Source: Cylicocyclus nassatus (taxonomy: Eukaryota > Nematoda > Chromadorea > Rhabditida > Strongylidae). Taken from it: DNA of 64,000 nt. The notes under the pieces were generated by a model. The model made no database searches and was not told the origin of the DNA. It worked only from the letters and a program-made list of their open reading frames with translations. This document shows positions 1-10,649 of the stretch, piece by piece. The stretch covers positions 43,652,833 through 43,716,832 of the forward strand of contig CATQJL010000112.1 in the NCBI GenBank assembly GCA_958299035.1, given 5' to 3'. How positions within the stretch are numbered: the stretch's first letter is position 1; every line of letters begins with the position of its first letter. Made by a program: the position numbers and the translations under genes.

Positions 1-63
1 GTTTTTCACTGTCCGGCTAGTGTGGTTAGAGCGGTCAAATTGACAGAAGTGGCCTGTTAGGTA

Positions 64-238
64 CCCTTCGATTAAACTGGCTTGGCACCTGGAAGGCGGA
101 GCTTCGTGACCTAATTAAGGCTATGTAATGATCAGAGAGCATGCGCGCGGGAGGAACGCAGACTGCGTAGCGGGCGCGAGCGGCCTTACTTACGTCACAA
201 AGCCCGCCTTCCAGCCGCCAAGCCGATTAAATCAAGGT
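64..238. mobile_element. short GC-rich palindromic MITE, copy 1
   Basis: The two ends are inverted copies sharing the core GGCTTGGC..CTGGAAGGCG; the left arm reads GATTAAACTGGCTTGGC and the right arm GCCAAGCCGATTAAAT. The centre is GC-rich and rich in GCGC. TA dinucleotides at 62-63 and 239-240 are a plausible target duplication. A second copy lies at 7090-7261. No coding capacity. The superfamily is not clear from the ends. Confidence 0.8.
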
Positions 239-988
239 TAGTATTATCGTAGTCACACTGTGTAAAGTTGAGATTCTCGAAATTTTTTTAGTTTGTTCTG
301 CGTTTCTGCGACGATTCCGTCAGTAGTTGGTTTGCAAGATTTTAGAGCTGTTACGGTGGTTACATACCGTAAAACAGCAACCTCGCAAAGAAGGTAATCA
401 ACCACTGTGGAGCCCCATTACAGAAAATTCCTAATTGAAGATCCTGAACCAACTACAGTACACCAGTTTTGGATGGAGAGGGGACGAGCACCGAGAATAA
501 GCAACAAGTTTTCTAAGTTTAGAAGAATTTTAGTTGAGTTTCGAATTTTTGCCCACATGAGTCAAAAATCGTGCAAGTGACTTGTTTTATTGCAGATAAT
601 TGAAGTGATTTTTTGGATTTTCTTCAAATCAAATCAGTTTCACAGCGCCCCATCTTTATCAAAATGACACCGTTATGGCTCAAAGTCGGAAAGCACCTCA
701 CATTTTTTGGAGGGCCTGCCCAATGCCATCCCCGTCCCCCCCCCTCCTGAAAAAATCTCTCAGACCTCTACGCCGCATACCTTCTGGGACAGCTCTATTG
801 ACTTATCCTAAGTTAACTACTTCAAATTGTGCTTAACCCCGCTCCCCTCCATCCTTGAGCGAGATTAGGATCACATATACTTTTTAAGATAAATTCGCTC
901 GTTTTCTAACCCTAAAGGTATGCATGCCCTTGAAATTCAAGGTACATTCTAAGAAAATCGCAAAATTTATTAATGGAATAGCGTTCAA

Positions 989-1516
989 AGGCAGCGTACA
1001 CCCAAAATTTCACCTTCGATGTTTTCGTCATTCTGGGGCCTTTCCGTTCCCCTGATTACGGTTACGACAATAAAATCCTTCAAAGGTCCCAAAAAACCCC
1101 GATTCCCGGGGATCCTCTCTTCAGGGCGGACGAGTTTCGAACTGCTCGTCCCCGTCGGCATGCCAGCAGCTGCAACAGCATGACAGTCTGCAGTTGCAAC
1201 TGCAACTATTGCATATGCTGTCGTGGTTCGTCGTTCGCAGGAGGCGGAATGCAAAGCAACTACACTGTTGCAACTGCAGTTGCAGATGCAACAGCATTCC
1301 AACAGCAACTGCAACGGCAACTGAAGCTTACGCTGTCGTGGATTCGTCCGGAGGAGGCGGAGTGAAAGAAAAGGGGTGGAATGAAAGAAAATTGAGGGGG
1401 GTTTTCTCCACTCAGAAGCAACATTGGGAGAACGGACCAACGCAGTTTCTTCTTCTGGGCCCTGTATATACACGGTATAGAGAACTGGGTAAATTAACTT
1501 CTGGTGTACGCTGCCT
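989..1516. mobile_element. TTAA-target foldback MITE (AGGCAGCGT ends), copy 1 of 9
   Basis: The left end AGGCAGCGTACACC and right end GGTGTACGCTGCCT are inverted repeats flanked by TCAA (985-988) and TTAA (1517-1520). Inside is a (CTGCAA)n-like low-complexity stretch at about 1180-1330, which creates a long but spurious minus-strand reading frame. TTAA target use is the hallmark of piggyBac-type transposition, so a piggyBac-like origin is inferred. There is no transposase in it. Confidence 0.8.
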
Positions 1517-1577
1517 TTAAGGGTACTTAACTTATTTTGAACGCGAAGAAGGCGATTCAGCCGAGCGTCAGTCACAG

Positions 1578-1690
1578 TAAAGAAATAAACTATCTACTAT
1601 AAAAAGAATAAAAAAAATAAATAATTCAATAATAAATATAAACAACAATGGATAATAAAAAAAAATAATAAAAAGAAATAAATAAAAACT
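1578..1690. repeat. A-rich low-complexity tract
   Basis: Runs of AAATAA, AATAATA and poly-A with almost no G or C. Could be the tail of an old retroposon or simple AT-rich drift; nothing upstream identifies a parent element. Confidence 0.7.
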
Positions 1691-3913
1691 AGTATAGTAT
1701 TAACTTTAAGACAAACTCTGTAGCTTGGTCTTTTTTGCAAGTTTGTGCTAGTTTCCTAATTTTGGAAAGAGTTAATCTTGCCACAATGATTGAATTGATA
1801 TGATTGTGATATGATTGAACTTATGGCTAACTCATTACCATCAATTACGAGGTTGTACTTGCGTGAGTTTGAGCCGATTTGAGGACTAAGGCGTTATGAA
1901 TCAGCGCTCTGCGAGCACCTCACTATGTAAAGGTCTTGATTTTGATTTATTTTATTGCGCTATGTCGATGGTCATATATATTTTTTAGTATCACACTGCA
2001 TACTACTGGCGAATAAATTCTGATACGAGTTAGAACAAATGTTTGACAGCTCTGCGTTATCTGCGATCCTTCGTTTTTACAGTATCACTTGAATATCTAC
2101 GATTTGTCTTGAGTTCTACCTTATGAGAAAGGATTATAAGGCAAAATATCTCAAGCACAAGGAAAGAGAAAAAAGTCATGTAAGTTATGCTCATACTAAA
2201 AAAATGATAAAGATGAAGAAGTCCTTCTCATATAGCTAAATTTGGCTTGAAGGAAGTTAAAGGCTCAACAAATCCCCGCCCAATGATCAGGTACCAGTCA
2301 TCCAGAACGACTTCCTGAAGTCCTTACAAGAGCTACAGGTGATACAGGTGATTTAGGTCCTGTGCTATTTTAGATGACGTGGGTTTGCGGTGTACCTCTG
2401 CTGTGAAAATTATATGAACTGAACTTTACCTACAAACAGCAGCAGACTTGAATCGAAACAGCTGAAAAAAGATTGATTCGTGACGTTTTTTAGTGTAAGA
2501 GTACTATAAAGCATATTCATCAATCGAACCCGGAACAGACAGTTTTTATATAGATATATGTGCATTGGTTTTTGTAGGGCAGTGAGTTTTGAGCGAGAGC
2601 ATGAATATTAGTTTTGAATATCAACCAAAGTTCGGCATGAACAAGCTGAGTAGGAAGCAGAACGAACATGCAAAGTAAAGTACAGCTTTTACGCAACTCA
2701 GCCACGAAAAAAAGTTCATTCTCGAACCGCGCTTAAGTTGTGAAACTTTCTTCATTACAAAAAGGGGAGGCGCAAGAATGAAGCGGATACAAGCAAAATC
2801 TACAATGGCAACGTTTCATGCCAGTTCTACCTCGATTTCCCTTACTTTTGAAAAATCATCGGCTCAACATGATTTGGTGCATAATTGTGCATTAGAAACT
2901 CGATTTCGCGTTTTTTGGACCCTTTTGCCCAGAAAATGGAAAACTTCAGGACAGAAAACAAAACGACTACATTACTATCGAGTTTTGAAATCAGCTTGGA
3001 ACGCTGAGTATTTGTTGTCCTTAGCTGCGATGCGTTTTCTAAACAAAGTTAATTTATTTTCTTTTTATTTTTATTTACACGCACCAAAAAATATTAACAC
3101 AACCAAACGATTCAAACACAAACACTAAATTCGAGTCAAAACACAACTGAATATAACAAAAGCCTTGCCATTTCTAAAATGATGATAATTTCCGATTTAG
3201 AGTGTGAGTTGTGAGCTTTTTTCTCTGCAAAGCTTGTATACTAATCGACTTATGTTAGGTATCAACGTTCAGATGGAAGTGCAAAGGCATGCACTCGAGC
3301 AGCACTCAATCTGATGTTAGATCATTATTCCAGCATCTCTCCAGATTCATACGTACAACTTTCACTTTCTTCCTATACTTAGTAGTGCGTTAATGGCGCG
3401 TAATTGAAAGCTCACAGTTATCTTCAGGATAAAGCTCCGCAACTAGACACAACGAATTTGAATTCAGCGTCCAAGCTGATCCCGGAAAAACGTTTCTGTC
3501 GTTTTTCAGAAAGCTAATTTGAGTTAAGTGCCTTCTTTTTGCAAGCTTTGTTGAGTGGTACGTCACACGCTTGAAGATTTCAAATCATAGGCAGCACAAC
3601 TTTTCATCCAAAAAAGTGTTTTATTTTTGCAAATCAGGGGACTAATCAGGGGACTCTGAGAGTTGAGCAACAAAGATAATATTTTGCAAATCGCTCATTT
3701 TCACCTCTGTTTTCCTTTACTTTTTCTTGTCATTCTTTTTTTGTTCAACATTACTTTGCAAACTGCTTCAAAAGCAAACGATTACAAAAGAGATTTATAT
3801 ATTTTTGAATGCTTGGATAGGTTACTTATAAGATTTCAAAATAGTTGAAAAAGACTTTGTTTCCACCTTCAAGGAGAGCCACTTCTTTCAAAGAGTTTAG
3901 AATTCACAGCTAA
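1691..3913. other. no supported gene
   Basis: Reading frames here are short and have neither recognisable motifs nor convincing splice signals. The only small-scale structure is a pair of 12-mers (ATCAGGGGACTA) repeated in tandem near 3637-3660. Confidence 0.5.
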
Positions 3914-3915
3914 TA

Positions 3916-4838
3916 CTAGGCTGTTGCATAAGTTCTGTCCGATTTTTTTGCCTCATGTTTGAAGCAGCTGTTCTAAGAGAATTTCATCTCTAATTCGATA
4001 CGGTTGGTATCATTGAAAAGTGCTTTCCTTGCGCTTTCTAAAGCATACCAGAATTCAATAAAATTCTTAGTGTACGGAGATCACAGGCCTAAAATCTCTA
4101 AGTGGCCGAGGTACGTTCTATCCCCAGAAATATGTCCTTGCGAGGATATCTCCACAATGCGCCCTTCAAGTCAGGTTCTTTCATTGGCTTCGGAATAAGG
4201 GTATGGAATGCTAGTATATGCAGAAGTTCGGTCCCATGAAGAATACGTCTTGCTAGTGAAATTTATCCTCGAACATAAATCTTTGGTATAGATGTTTTAC
4301 AAGCAATAACTTTCTGCGAATAGAAGTAATCGACAAGCTCAAAGTTGGAGGTGCTAGGGCAAAGCAAGAGCTAACAGGGCCCATCCACCAATTCCTTTTC
4401 GGCGCTCACGTCAGTTGTAAAACGTTCGTAGTTCATAAATAGGCATGCACACATGTGCTGAAGCGAGGTCAAAAAGTGGCTAATTTTTTGTTCGGTCAAG
4501 AAAATCTCTCGGCAGCGCAAACCCTATGGGCTCTTTTATGTTGCATAATAATCTACGAAAATTTCTCTATCCATCCATTATTAGAAAAGATGCCTATCAG
4601 TTTTCATAAGGGAGCGTTACCATGTCAAAAAAGACAGATTCGAAGAAAAACGCTGCGAAGTTTTGCATTCTTGGTTCTTCCTTAACAAAGATTTGCGCAG
4701 ATCTCAATATGCATTTTTTAGCCAAGGGACTGCTCAACACATAGAAACTAAGACCTTGGAAAAAAGTTGACTCTGAAAGAAGTTATGACATTTTAAACTC
4801 AAAAATTCAAATCGGACAGAACTTATGCAACAGCCTAG
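3916..4838. mobile_element. non-autonomous mariner-type element (923 bp)
   Basis: Near-perfect terminal inverted repeats of about 28 bp: the left end starts CTAGGCTGTTGCATAAGTTC and the right end is its complement. They are flanked by TA at 3914-3915 and 4839-4840, the target duplication typical of Tc1/mariner. The interior ORFs (largest about 76 codons) carry no DDE/D transposase motif, so mobility would need a transposase in trans. Confidence 0.85.
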
Positions 4839-4840
4839 TA

Positions 4841-5199
4841 AAGCAAAACGAGCAAAGGGAGTAGAAATAAATTTACAGCATCAGAGAGAAATTGCCCAGA
4901 GAGCGGAAGCAAGCACATGGCAACGAAATGAGTGGATGTTTAGAGAGAGATAGAAAGCTCACGAGAGTGACGTTTTCTGAAGGAACAAAAGCATGAAGAG
5001 GCCGAAAATTACGGTTGATTACATTTCCAAGAAAAAATAAGGCAGACAAGAAGAAAAGAAAGCGAGAACGGGAGTGATGAACTTGATTAGGCTTGTTCGC
5101 TAGTCGCCGAGAAAACTGCATTACCTCTAAAAAGGTGGTAATGCGAAGAACAAGCAAGCTATTTTGAGCAGCAGCAACGTTCTGCTCAGTGCTTTGCAC
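4841..5199. other. spacer, no supported gene
   Basis: Lies between the mariner-type element and the next TTAA foldback. A 108-codon minus-strand frame (4873-5199) shows no recognisable domain. Confidence 0.4.
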
Positions 5200-5203
5200 T
5201 TAA

Positions 5204-5617
5204 AGGCAGTGTCTCACCAGATTTAGAGTATATCAGATTTTTACGAAGTTTATTGGAGGACCCCCTTACTAAGCCAATGCCCAAGTCCCACTGTATAAGG
5301 CCTTTCCTACATCGAGAAAATTCGGCTCAAAGTGGCTCGCGGAGCGCATTTCGGCTCGCGCTGGACGAATTCTCCGTTCCTCTATCGCGTATCAACACGT
5401 CTTTCCAGGCGACGCCATCCTTCTTGACGTGTTCATTCCTGTGGCCAGAACTGGAGTAAAGCGGGAAAGCTCGTCCTCGTCGCTTCTAAAAGGATTTCGA
5501 AAAAGGGGTTTTTTGGGGGTTTTTGCGCAAATTAGACCCCGTTTAGGGTTACACAAGGTCGAGAAGACTTGTAATTTGCAAAAATCCCGAGATCCAAATT
5601 CTAGTGAGACACTGCCT
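5204..5617. mobile_element. TTAA-target foldback MITE, copy 2 of 9
   Basis: The ends AGGCAGTGTCTCACCAG and CTAGTGAGACACTGCCT are inverted; perfect TTAA duplications lie at 5200-5203 and 5618-5621. The centre differs from the other copies, so this is a distinct subfamily sharing only the termini. Confidence 0.85.
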
Positions 5618-5722
5618 TTAAGGCGCTCACATTCGCTACAGTGGACCTGTATTAGTGAGTAACCAATATGTGAAAATAAAAAATCCAAAAGAAGCCTGGT
5701 AAGTTGCAAATCATGTTCTAGT

Positions 5723-5930
5723 TAGGGCCGATCGTCTGGAAGCAGGTTGGACGTCGTTTTCGGGAAAAGCAAAGAGGATATCGTTCTTGTGAGTCCGAAA
5801 AACACAAGTTAGATTAGAATTTTCTTAATCGACGTTCCCGTAATGGTCAAAGGGGACTTCGTAAGATTTTGCGAAAGTCAAGGGAGATTTGTCATCAAAA
5901 AGCTTGGAAGCGGACTCATGCCGAGCCCTG
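5723..5930 (-). mobile_element. hAT-type MITE, copy 1
   Basis: Same family as 18115-18357 and 41767-42008, recognised by shared blocks such as AAAGCAAAGAGGATATCG and GGACTTCGTAAGATTTTGCG and by the terminal TGCCGAGCCCTG. The flanks give an 8 bp direct repeat with one mismatch (GTTCTAGT at 5715-5722, GTTTTAGT at 5931-5938), the duplication length of hAT elements. Orientation is opposite to the 18 kb copy. Confidence 0.8.
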
Positions 5931-6128
5931 GTTTTAGTCTTATTTCATTTTTTTCTTATAATTTTCGAAGATGGAAAAATTTGGCACACATAAATGAATA
6001 TCTCAAAAGCATTATCGGGATATAAGCAGAAAAATTAAGCTTGCACACGAACAAGTAGCAATTGTTTCCCCACTCGAAACGCAGCAAGATTTCAGAGTGT
6101 CACAAAAACATCGAATGTTTGACCGTTA

Positions 6129-6401
6129 ATGACTTCCATAGGTTCTTCGAGAACCTTTAGGCAAAATTCCGTAGAGCCGACTTCAATTAACTTTACAGTA
6201 CGGAGTGAATTACCAATTGTTTTTCATTACTGTAAGAATACGGTAGAAACCTTGAAGAGAATTTTGAGCCATAAGGGACCACATTTCGTCTCAGAAAGGG
6301 ATCCAAACGACCTGAAGACTCTTATTAGGCTAATCAGAGTTACTGATTCTAAATATGAAGTTTGCATCGTGTCACAGTGCCTCATTAAAAAGTTATGCTA
6401 G
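6129..6401 (+). CDS. possible small ORF or coding fragment, unrecognised
   Basis: A 90-codon frame with a genuine ATG and a protein-like composition in its second half (for example TVETLKRILSHKGPHFVSER followed by PNDLKTLIRLIRVTD). I recognise no domain. No polyadenylation signal or splice site clearly delimits it. It sits between a hAT MITE and a foldback element, in a transposon-rich stretch, so a chance ORF or a decayed transposon gene are both likely alternatives. Confidence 0.2.
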   Translation: MTSIGSSRTFRQNSVEPTSINFTVRSELPIVFHYCKNTVETLKRILSHKGPHFVSERDPNDLKTLIRLIRVTDSKYEVCIVSQCLIKKLC

Positions 6402-6559
6402 TAGAAAGCTTCACAATTTTCCACGAAGTTAGGTATTATCTTGAAAGCACTATCACACAAGTTTTCAGACTTTTCTTCTGGAATAACCCAAAGCGGCAGC
6501 TTTTTTAAACCGATGCAATACGACGCAAGTTCTCATCGTAATCCACAATAATGAAGAAA

Positions 6560-7087
6560 GATTGGGTTGAAGAAGCCTTTCTTAATGGCCCCTATGTCTT
6601 TGAAAAGCATTGAACGCTGATTCCAATTCTGCTTTCCTCTTCTGTGGAACAATTCTCTGAAAGAAGTTATGAGAGTTTGAATGTTTAAATTTATTAAGCC
6701 TTATATGACATAAATTTAGCTTCTGTGGAACAATTCCCTGAAAGAAGTTATGAGAGTTTGAATGTCCAAATTTATTAAGCCTTATATGACATAAATTTAG
6801 CGAAAAACTGTAAAAAACCTTCGAATGCGGCTACTTATTTTGTACTGAGTATATTAACTACAAAGAAGAAACACAGACCAATCGAATTCGCATAAGTGAT
6901 TTTTTCCTCAGGTTTTCGCCATATTCATGTCATTTGAAACTCAACAAAATGGACTTTCTAACGCTCATAACGTCTTCCAGAGAGTTGTTCTGCAGAAAAA
7001 GAAAGCAGATGTGGAATAGCGTTCAATGCTCTTCAGTGTGATGTAGGACTTTTGGAATGGCCACTTCGGCTAAAAACCCTTTTCTTG
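6560..7087. mobile_element. 0.5 kb foldback element (CAAGGG family), diverged copy
   Basis: Two arms in inverted orientation share GAAAAGCATTGAACGCTGATTCC-like and GAATAGCGTTCAATGCTCTTC-like blocks and the subterminal GAAAGAAGTTATGAG / AACGTCTTCCAGAGAG pair seen in the copies at 15.5, 17.9 and 18.9 kb. The right end (TTTCTTG then TAC) is clear; the left boundary is approximate because it has diverged. Contains an 81 bp tandem duplication. Confidence 0.6.
6639..6800. repeat. 81 bp tandem duplication inside foldback arm
   Basis: Two adjacent 81 bp units (6639-6719, 6720-6800) starting CTTCTGTGGAACAATTC and ending CATAAATTTAG differ at only about three positions. This is a recent duplication inside an otherwise old element. 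Confidence 0.9.
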
Positions 7088-7089
7088 TA

Positions 7090-7261
7090 CCCCTTAGTTC
7101 AAATGGCTTGGCGACTGGAATCAGGGCTTCGTGACCACCAAGGCTAGGTAATTATCAGATAGCACGCGCGCGATAGAGACGCAAACTGCGTCGCGGGCGC
7201 AAGCGTCTTAATTGGGTCACATAGCCCCGCCTTCAAGCCGCCAAGCCAGTTGAATAAAGGT
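7090..7261. mobile_element. short GC-rich palindromic MITE, copy 2
   Basis: Second copy of the 64-238 element: CAAATGGCTTGGCGACTGG at the left and CAAGCCGCCAAGCCAGTTG at the right, with a GCGCGCG-containing centre. TA at 7088-7089 and 7262-7263. It abuts the right end of the foldback element at 6560-7087. Confidence 0.8.
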
Positions 7262-7377
7262 TAAGTTGAAGAGGTTTCTCTACAAACTCTACTTAAAGCT
7301 TTTTGAAAGACTTTATGACAGGAGAATCAATGTTTCGACAATCAAACAAGAACGATATGTTCTGACCACGGCCGAAT

Positions 7378-7421
7378 TTCGAAAAGCATTGGGGATTATC
7401 CAATCCCCAATGCTTTTCGAA
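7378..7421. repeat. perfect 20 bp hairpin, 4-base loop
   Basis: The left arm TTCGAAAAGCATTGGGGATT (7378-7397) and its exact complement (7402-7421) are separated by ATCC. The arm resembles the GAAAAGCATTGAACGC block of the neighbouring foldback family, so it may derive from that family. No flanking duplication was found. Confidence 0.85.
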
Positions 7422-7499
7422 CATTATGGAAGTAAAAATGTTTGCAGAGAAGTGAAAGTTGTAGCGTCTAACCATAAGAAGGCGACACCTACGGCAGCG

Positions 7500-8765
7500 T
7501 TGCTAGCGTGTAGGTGGACTCCAAGTTGATTTTGTTGCCGTAATGTGCGTGACTTCTGCTGCGTGGATCTGAGCTTGACCTTATATCATAAAAATGCAAA
7601 TATAAAAGTCCTAAGTGGAAAGCAAAGACTGCTAAGAATTGATATATTATACTTGCTCGAGACATCCTTTCATCTCTGAAAGAACGTAAAATCAATACTT
7701 CAAATACTTCATTGAAACACTCAATTTAAGGCACTTATTTATGCACATATAAACAAATATGATTAGATGTTTGTGATGTCTTGTGACGCCATATGAATTT
7801 GTTGGGATCTAATGACGCAGTGTGCACTTTTAATGTACTTCGTCTCCCTTGCATTCTTTCAGAAGTTTGCTGACTCACCTGGTAACTTCTAACGAGGAAG
7901 AAAAAGCCACAACATTGTTAGGGCATAACGGAAAACGAAGATGAATAGATGATTCTGAGAATTTTGAAGATGCAGCTGCAGAGGTTTTTCTTTTTCAAAG
8001 CATTCAGACTTTCTTCGCTCCCAAAGCTCGATTACTAAGAACGCCAATCAGCTTAGAAGATTCACACCGGAAAAATGCCACAAAAAAGGATATTTACTTC
8101 TTAAGGGCCTTTAAAATACACAATTCAGATCTAGACGCGCAGAATTTGCAAAAGCTTGATCGAGAGCCTTTGCTAATCTTCGCACTTCTCAAATTTTGCT
8201 ACATCCAACTTGCTCCGATTAGATGATTGACAAAATTAATGAATTCATGGATGAAACAAAATTTCAGGTTGGCTAAAAAATTATTTTGGTCGTTTTTGAC
8301 GGTTTGTGGAAATGCCACATATCAATTTATGTACGTTTGGTACCGTTGAAGAATTAAGTTTTAAGGAGAATCGGATGGATAACTTTGTTTGCTCAAAGTA
8401 TTTTTTACGATGAAATGGTGCCCGAAAGCAGAAGGGGCAGATTTTTTCGTGAAGTTTCTGAAAAATCCTGCTCCAAAGATAAACCCAAATTGGGCGTGAA
8501 GTGCACGAATGGTACACACACATACAATTTTGGCACTTCCAACTATTTCCAGCTATGGTGGTCAAATTTAAGCGATCTGGATACCCAATTGACCTCCCCG
8601 CGAGTAGATAGAAATTTTCATATTTTGGCTATAAAAATTCACAAACGCAGCCTACAACCTTGATTGCGGTCCGCCATATAGCCAAAAGTTATGTGTTTCC
8701 AGAACCAAATTACTCATCTGGCCACTTGAATAGCGAAATATTGATTTTTTAGAAGTTTAACTATA
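7500..8765. other. no supported gene
   Basis: Only short frames are present, on both strands, without motifs or splice evidence. Confidence 0.4.
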
Positions 8766-8950
8766 CAGGGTGTTTCAAAAGTAAGCAGCAAGTACACACT
8801 TTATTGCTGATGACTCTCATCCTAAATGTCTTTTGTTTAGATTCAAGCACCATTCAGTGAAGCATGCTTCAACTTGGATTTACAATTTGAAGTGAATCAT
8901 TCAACTCTTTACTGTAGGACTTTTTGTAGACGGATGTATTCCGTATTTTT
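8766..8950. mobile_element. truncated mariner-type MITE (CAGGGTGT family), copy
   Basis: Begins TA-CAGGGTGTTTCAAAAGTA like the complete element at 32098-32774 and carries the shared subterminal GCTTCAACTTGGATTTACA and CTGTAGGA blocks. There is no matching right end; the 3' limit is approximate. Confidence 0.6.
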
Positions 8951-10307
8951 GTAGACGGATCGCAGTGTCAGGATAGACTAATCTTGTAAACAATGAAGGA
9001 TCGTCAAATTCAAAGGGAGCGGGGGTAAAAAAATTGGTTTACATGAACTATCAGATCATTCACGCAACCTGCATAGACCGCAAAATTGACAAAGTTTGTA
9101 AACATAAAATGATTGATATTTCGATTTGTATAGAACTGAATTAGCTTTATAGATTATTGTATAATTCATGCATATTGGGATCTTCTCATCAGTGGGGAAA
9201 AAAATACGAGCCAGAAAAATACCATGAAGACAGAGTAAAATAATTGAAGGAAAAAGACTATTTTTGTTGGCGCAGTTACCCATTTTATTACGAGTGTCGC
9301 GCCGTTTATTCAAATTTCACGGCTTGAGGCCTGCCAAAAATTTGAGAAGCTTCGCAAAGTGATTCAACAGAATTTTTGACATCCTTCCCTCCTTATTTTT
9401 TAATACTAAAAAAGTGGCGACACAGCTGATCAAAAGATTAAAAGTCAGTTCATTTTGAGCTACTGTACTCCATTCCACCACCGTAATCAAGTTATCTTCC
9501 GACATCACGTCATATGTTCTGTAAGTGCACTTTTCTATAGCGGAAAAACGGATAGTGTGCACAGCTAGAATATTCAATCAAAGGGCATGAGCGCTAAAAA
9601 ATCAGATTGGCTAATGGGTGAAAGGCATAGGAATGCGTAGCTCGTATTGCTATTAGTAAAAATTGTGCATGAAAAATTAATACTGATATGTGACAGTAGT
9701 CCGCGAGTACGGGCAAACCATGACTCATCGCATCTGGAACGTCACAATGATAATCATGGTTAGATGCAAAACTATTTTGCTAAAACATGCAGCCATTTTG
9801 ACAATAGTGAGCACTCCAAGTACTATTATTGTAGACATTTATTTAGACATAAATAGGGTTATTTCATTTCAATTTCCCTTTCTAGATTGAACTACAGCGC
9901 AAGTAAATATTTGAAACAAGATTATAGTTCAAAAAGGGAGGCACCTCATTATAATTCTTGACATTCACTACGAAATTAGTTTTCGTATCAAGTTGTAGAA
10001 TTTGCTTAGGTTTCTAATGAACAAGGCAACGAGGGAGAATTTTTTTCTGGAGGGATGGCCAGAGATTTTTCGAATAAAGGTGAATAAGGGTGGTCTCCGG
10101 GAAAGATTTCTGGAAACTTTTCCGACATTTTCGCAGATCCATAGATTTCTGAGAAAAAGGGGCGCGGCGTGTCGCCACTCTCTTCAAGGCTAATTTAACT
10201 TTTCAAAAATCTACAAAATTAACTCATATAGGCGGTATTTGGAATTTCGCGAACCATCCTCGGGGATGACCGCCTCCCCTAGCCATCCCTCTTCCTCATT
10301 GCCTCCC
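8951..10307. other. no supported gene
   Basis: Minus-strand frames at 9056-9577 are protein-length but show no motif I recognise. Nothing else is visible. Confidence 0.4.
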
Positions 10308-10311
10308 TTGA

Positions 10312-10645
10312 AGGCAGCGTCCACTCAAAATTTTGCCTCCCATGTTTTTGCGATTCCGGGGCCTTTCCGTGACCCTGATTACAGTTACAAAGTTCAAATA
10401 GTCCAAAACCCCCAAAAACGCGATTCCCGAGGACCCTGTCTTGAGTGCGCGGGCGGTTTTCAGTACATGGGTGGGCGGAGCCTAATAGGATCTGGGCGGA
10501 GCCTGATAGGACTTTGGCTGTTAAGGCCCCTTATCTCCATTCAGAGACAACATCAGAAGACCAGACCAACGCAGATGCCTCTCTCGTGGGGCCCACATTC
10601 AGGATCGGCCCTAATCGGAGGGGGTTAAATTTGGCCTACACGCCT
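10312..10645. mobile_element. TTAA-target foldback MITE, copy 3 of 9
   Basis: The left end AGGCAGCGTCCACTC follows TTGA (10308-10311); the right end ACACGCCT precedes TTAA (10646-10649). It shares an internal block with copy 1 (GATTCCGGGGCCTTTCCGTG versus CATTCTGGGGCCTTTCCGTT). Contains a short direct repeat GGCGGAGCCT.GATAGGA (10476-10520). Confidence 0.75.
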
Positions 10646-10649
10646 TTAA

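Noticed and set aside
985..1575. Longest ORF of the window (196 codons, minus)
   Set aside because: It spans a TTAA foldback element and a CTGCAA low-complexity stretch; its Cys/Leu-rich composition is explained by the repeat.
2516..2590. Minus-strand GGGTTCGATTG resembling a tRNA B box
   Set aside because: No A box and no acceptor-stem complementarity.
4004..4685. ORFs inside the 3.9-4.8 kb mariner-type element as a transposase
   Set aside because: Neither frame shows an HTH or any D-containing catalytic motif of mariner transposases.
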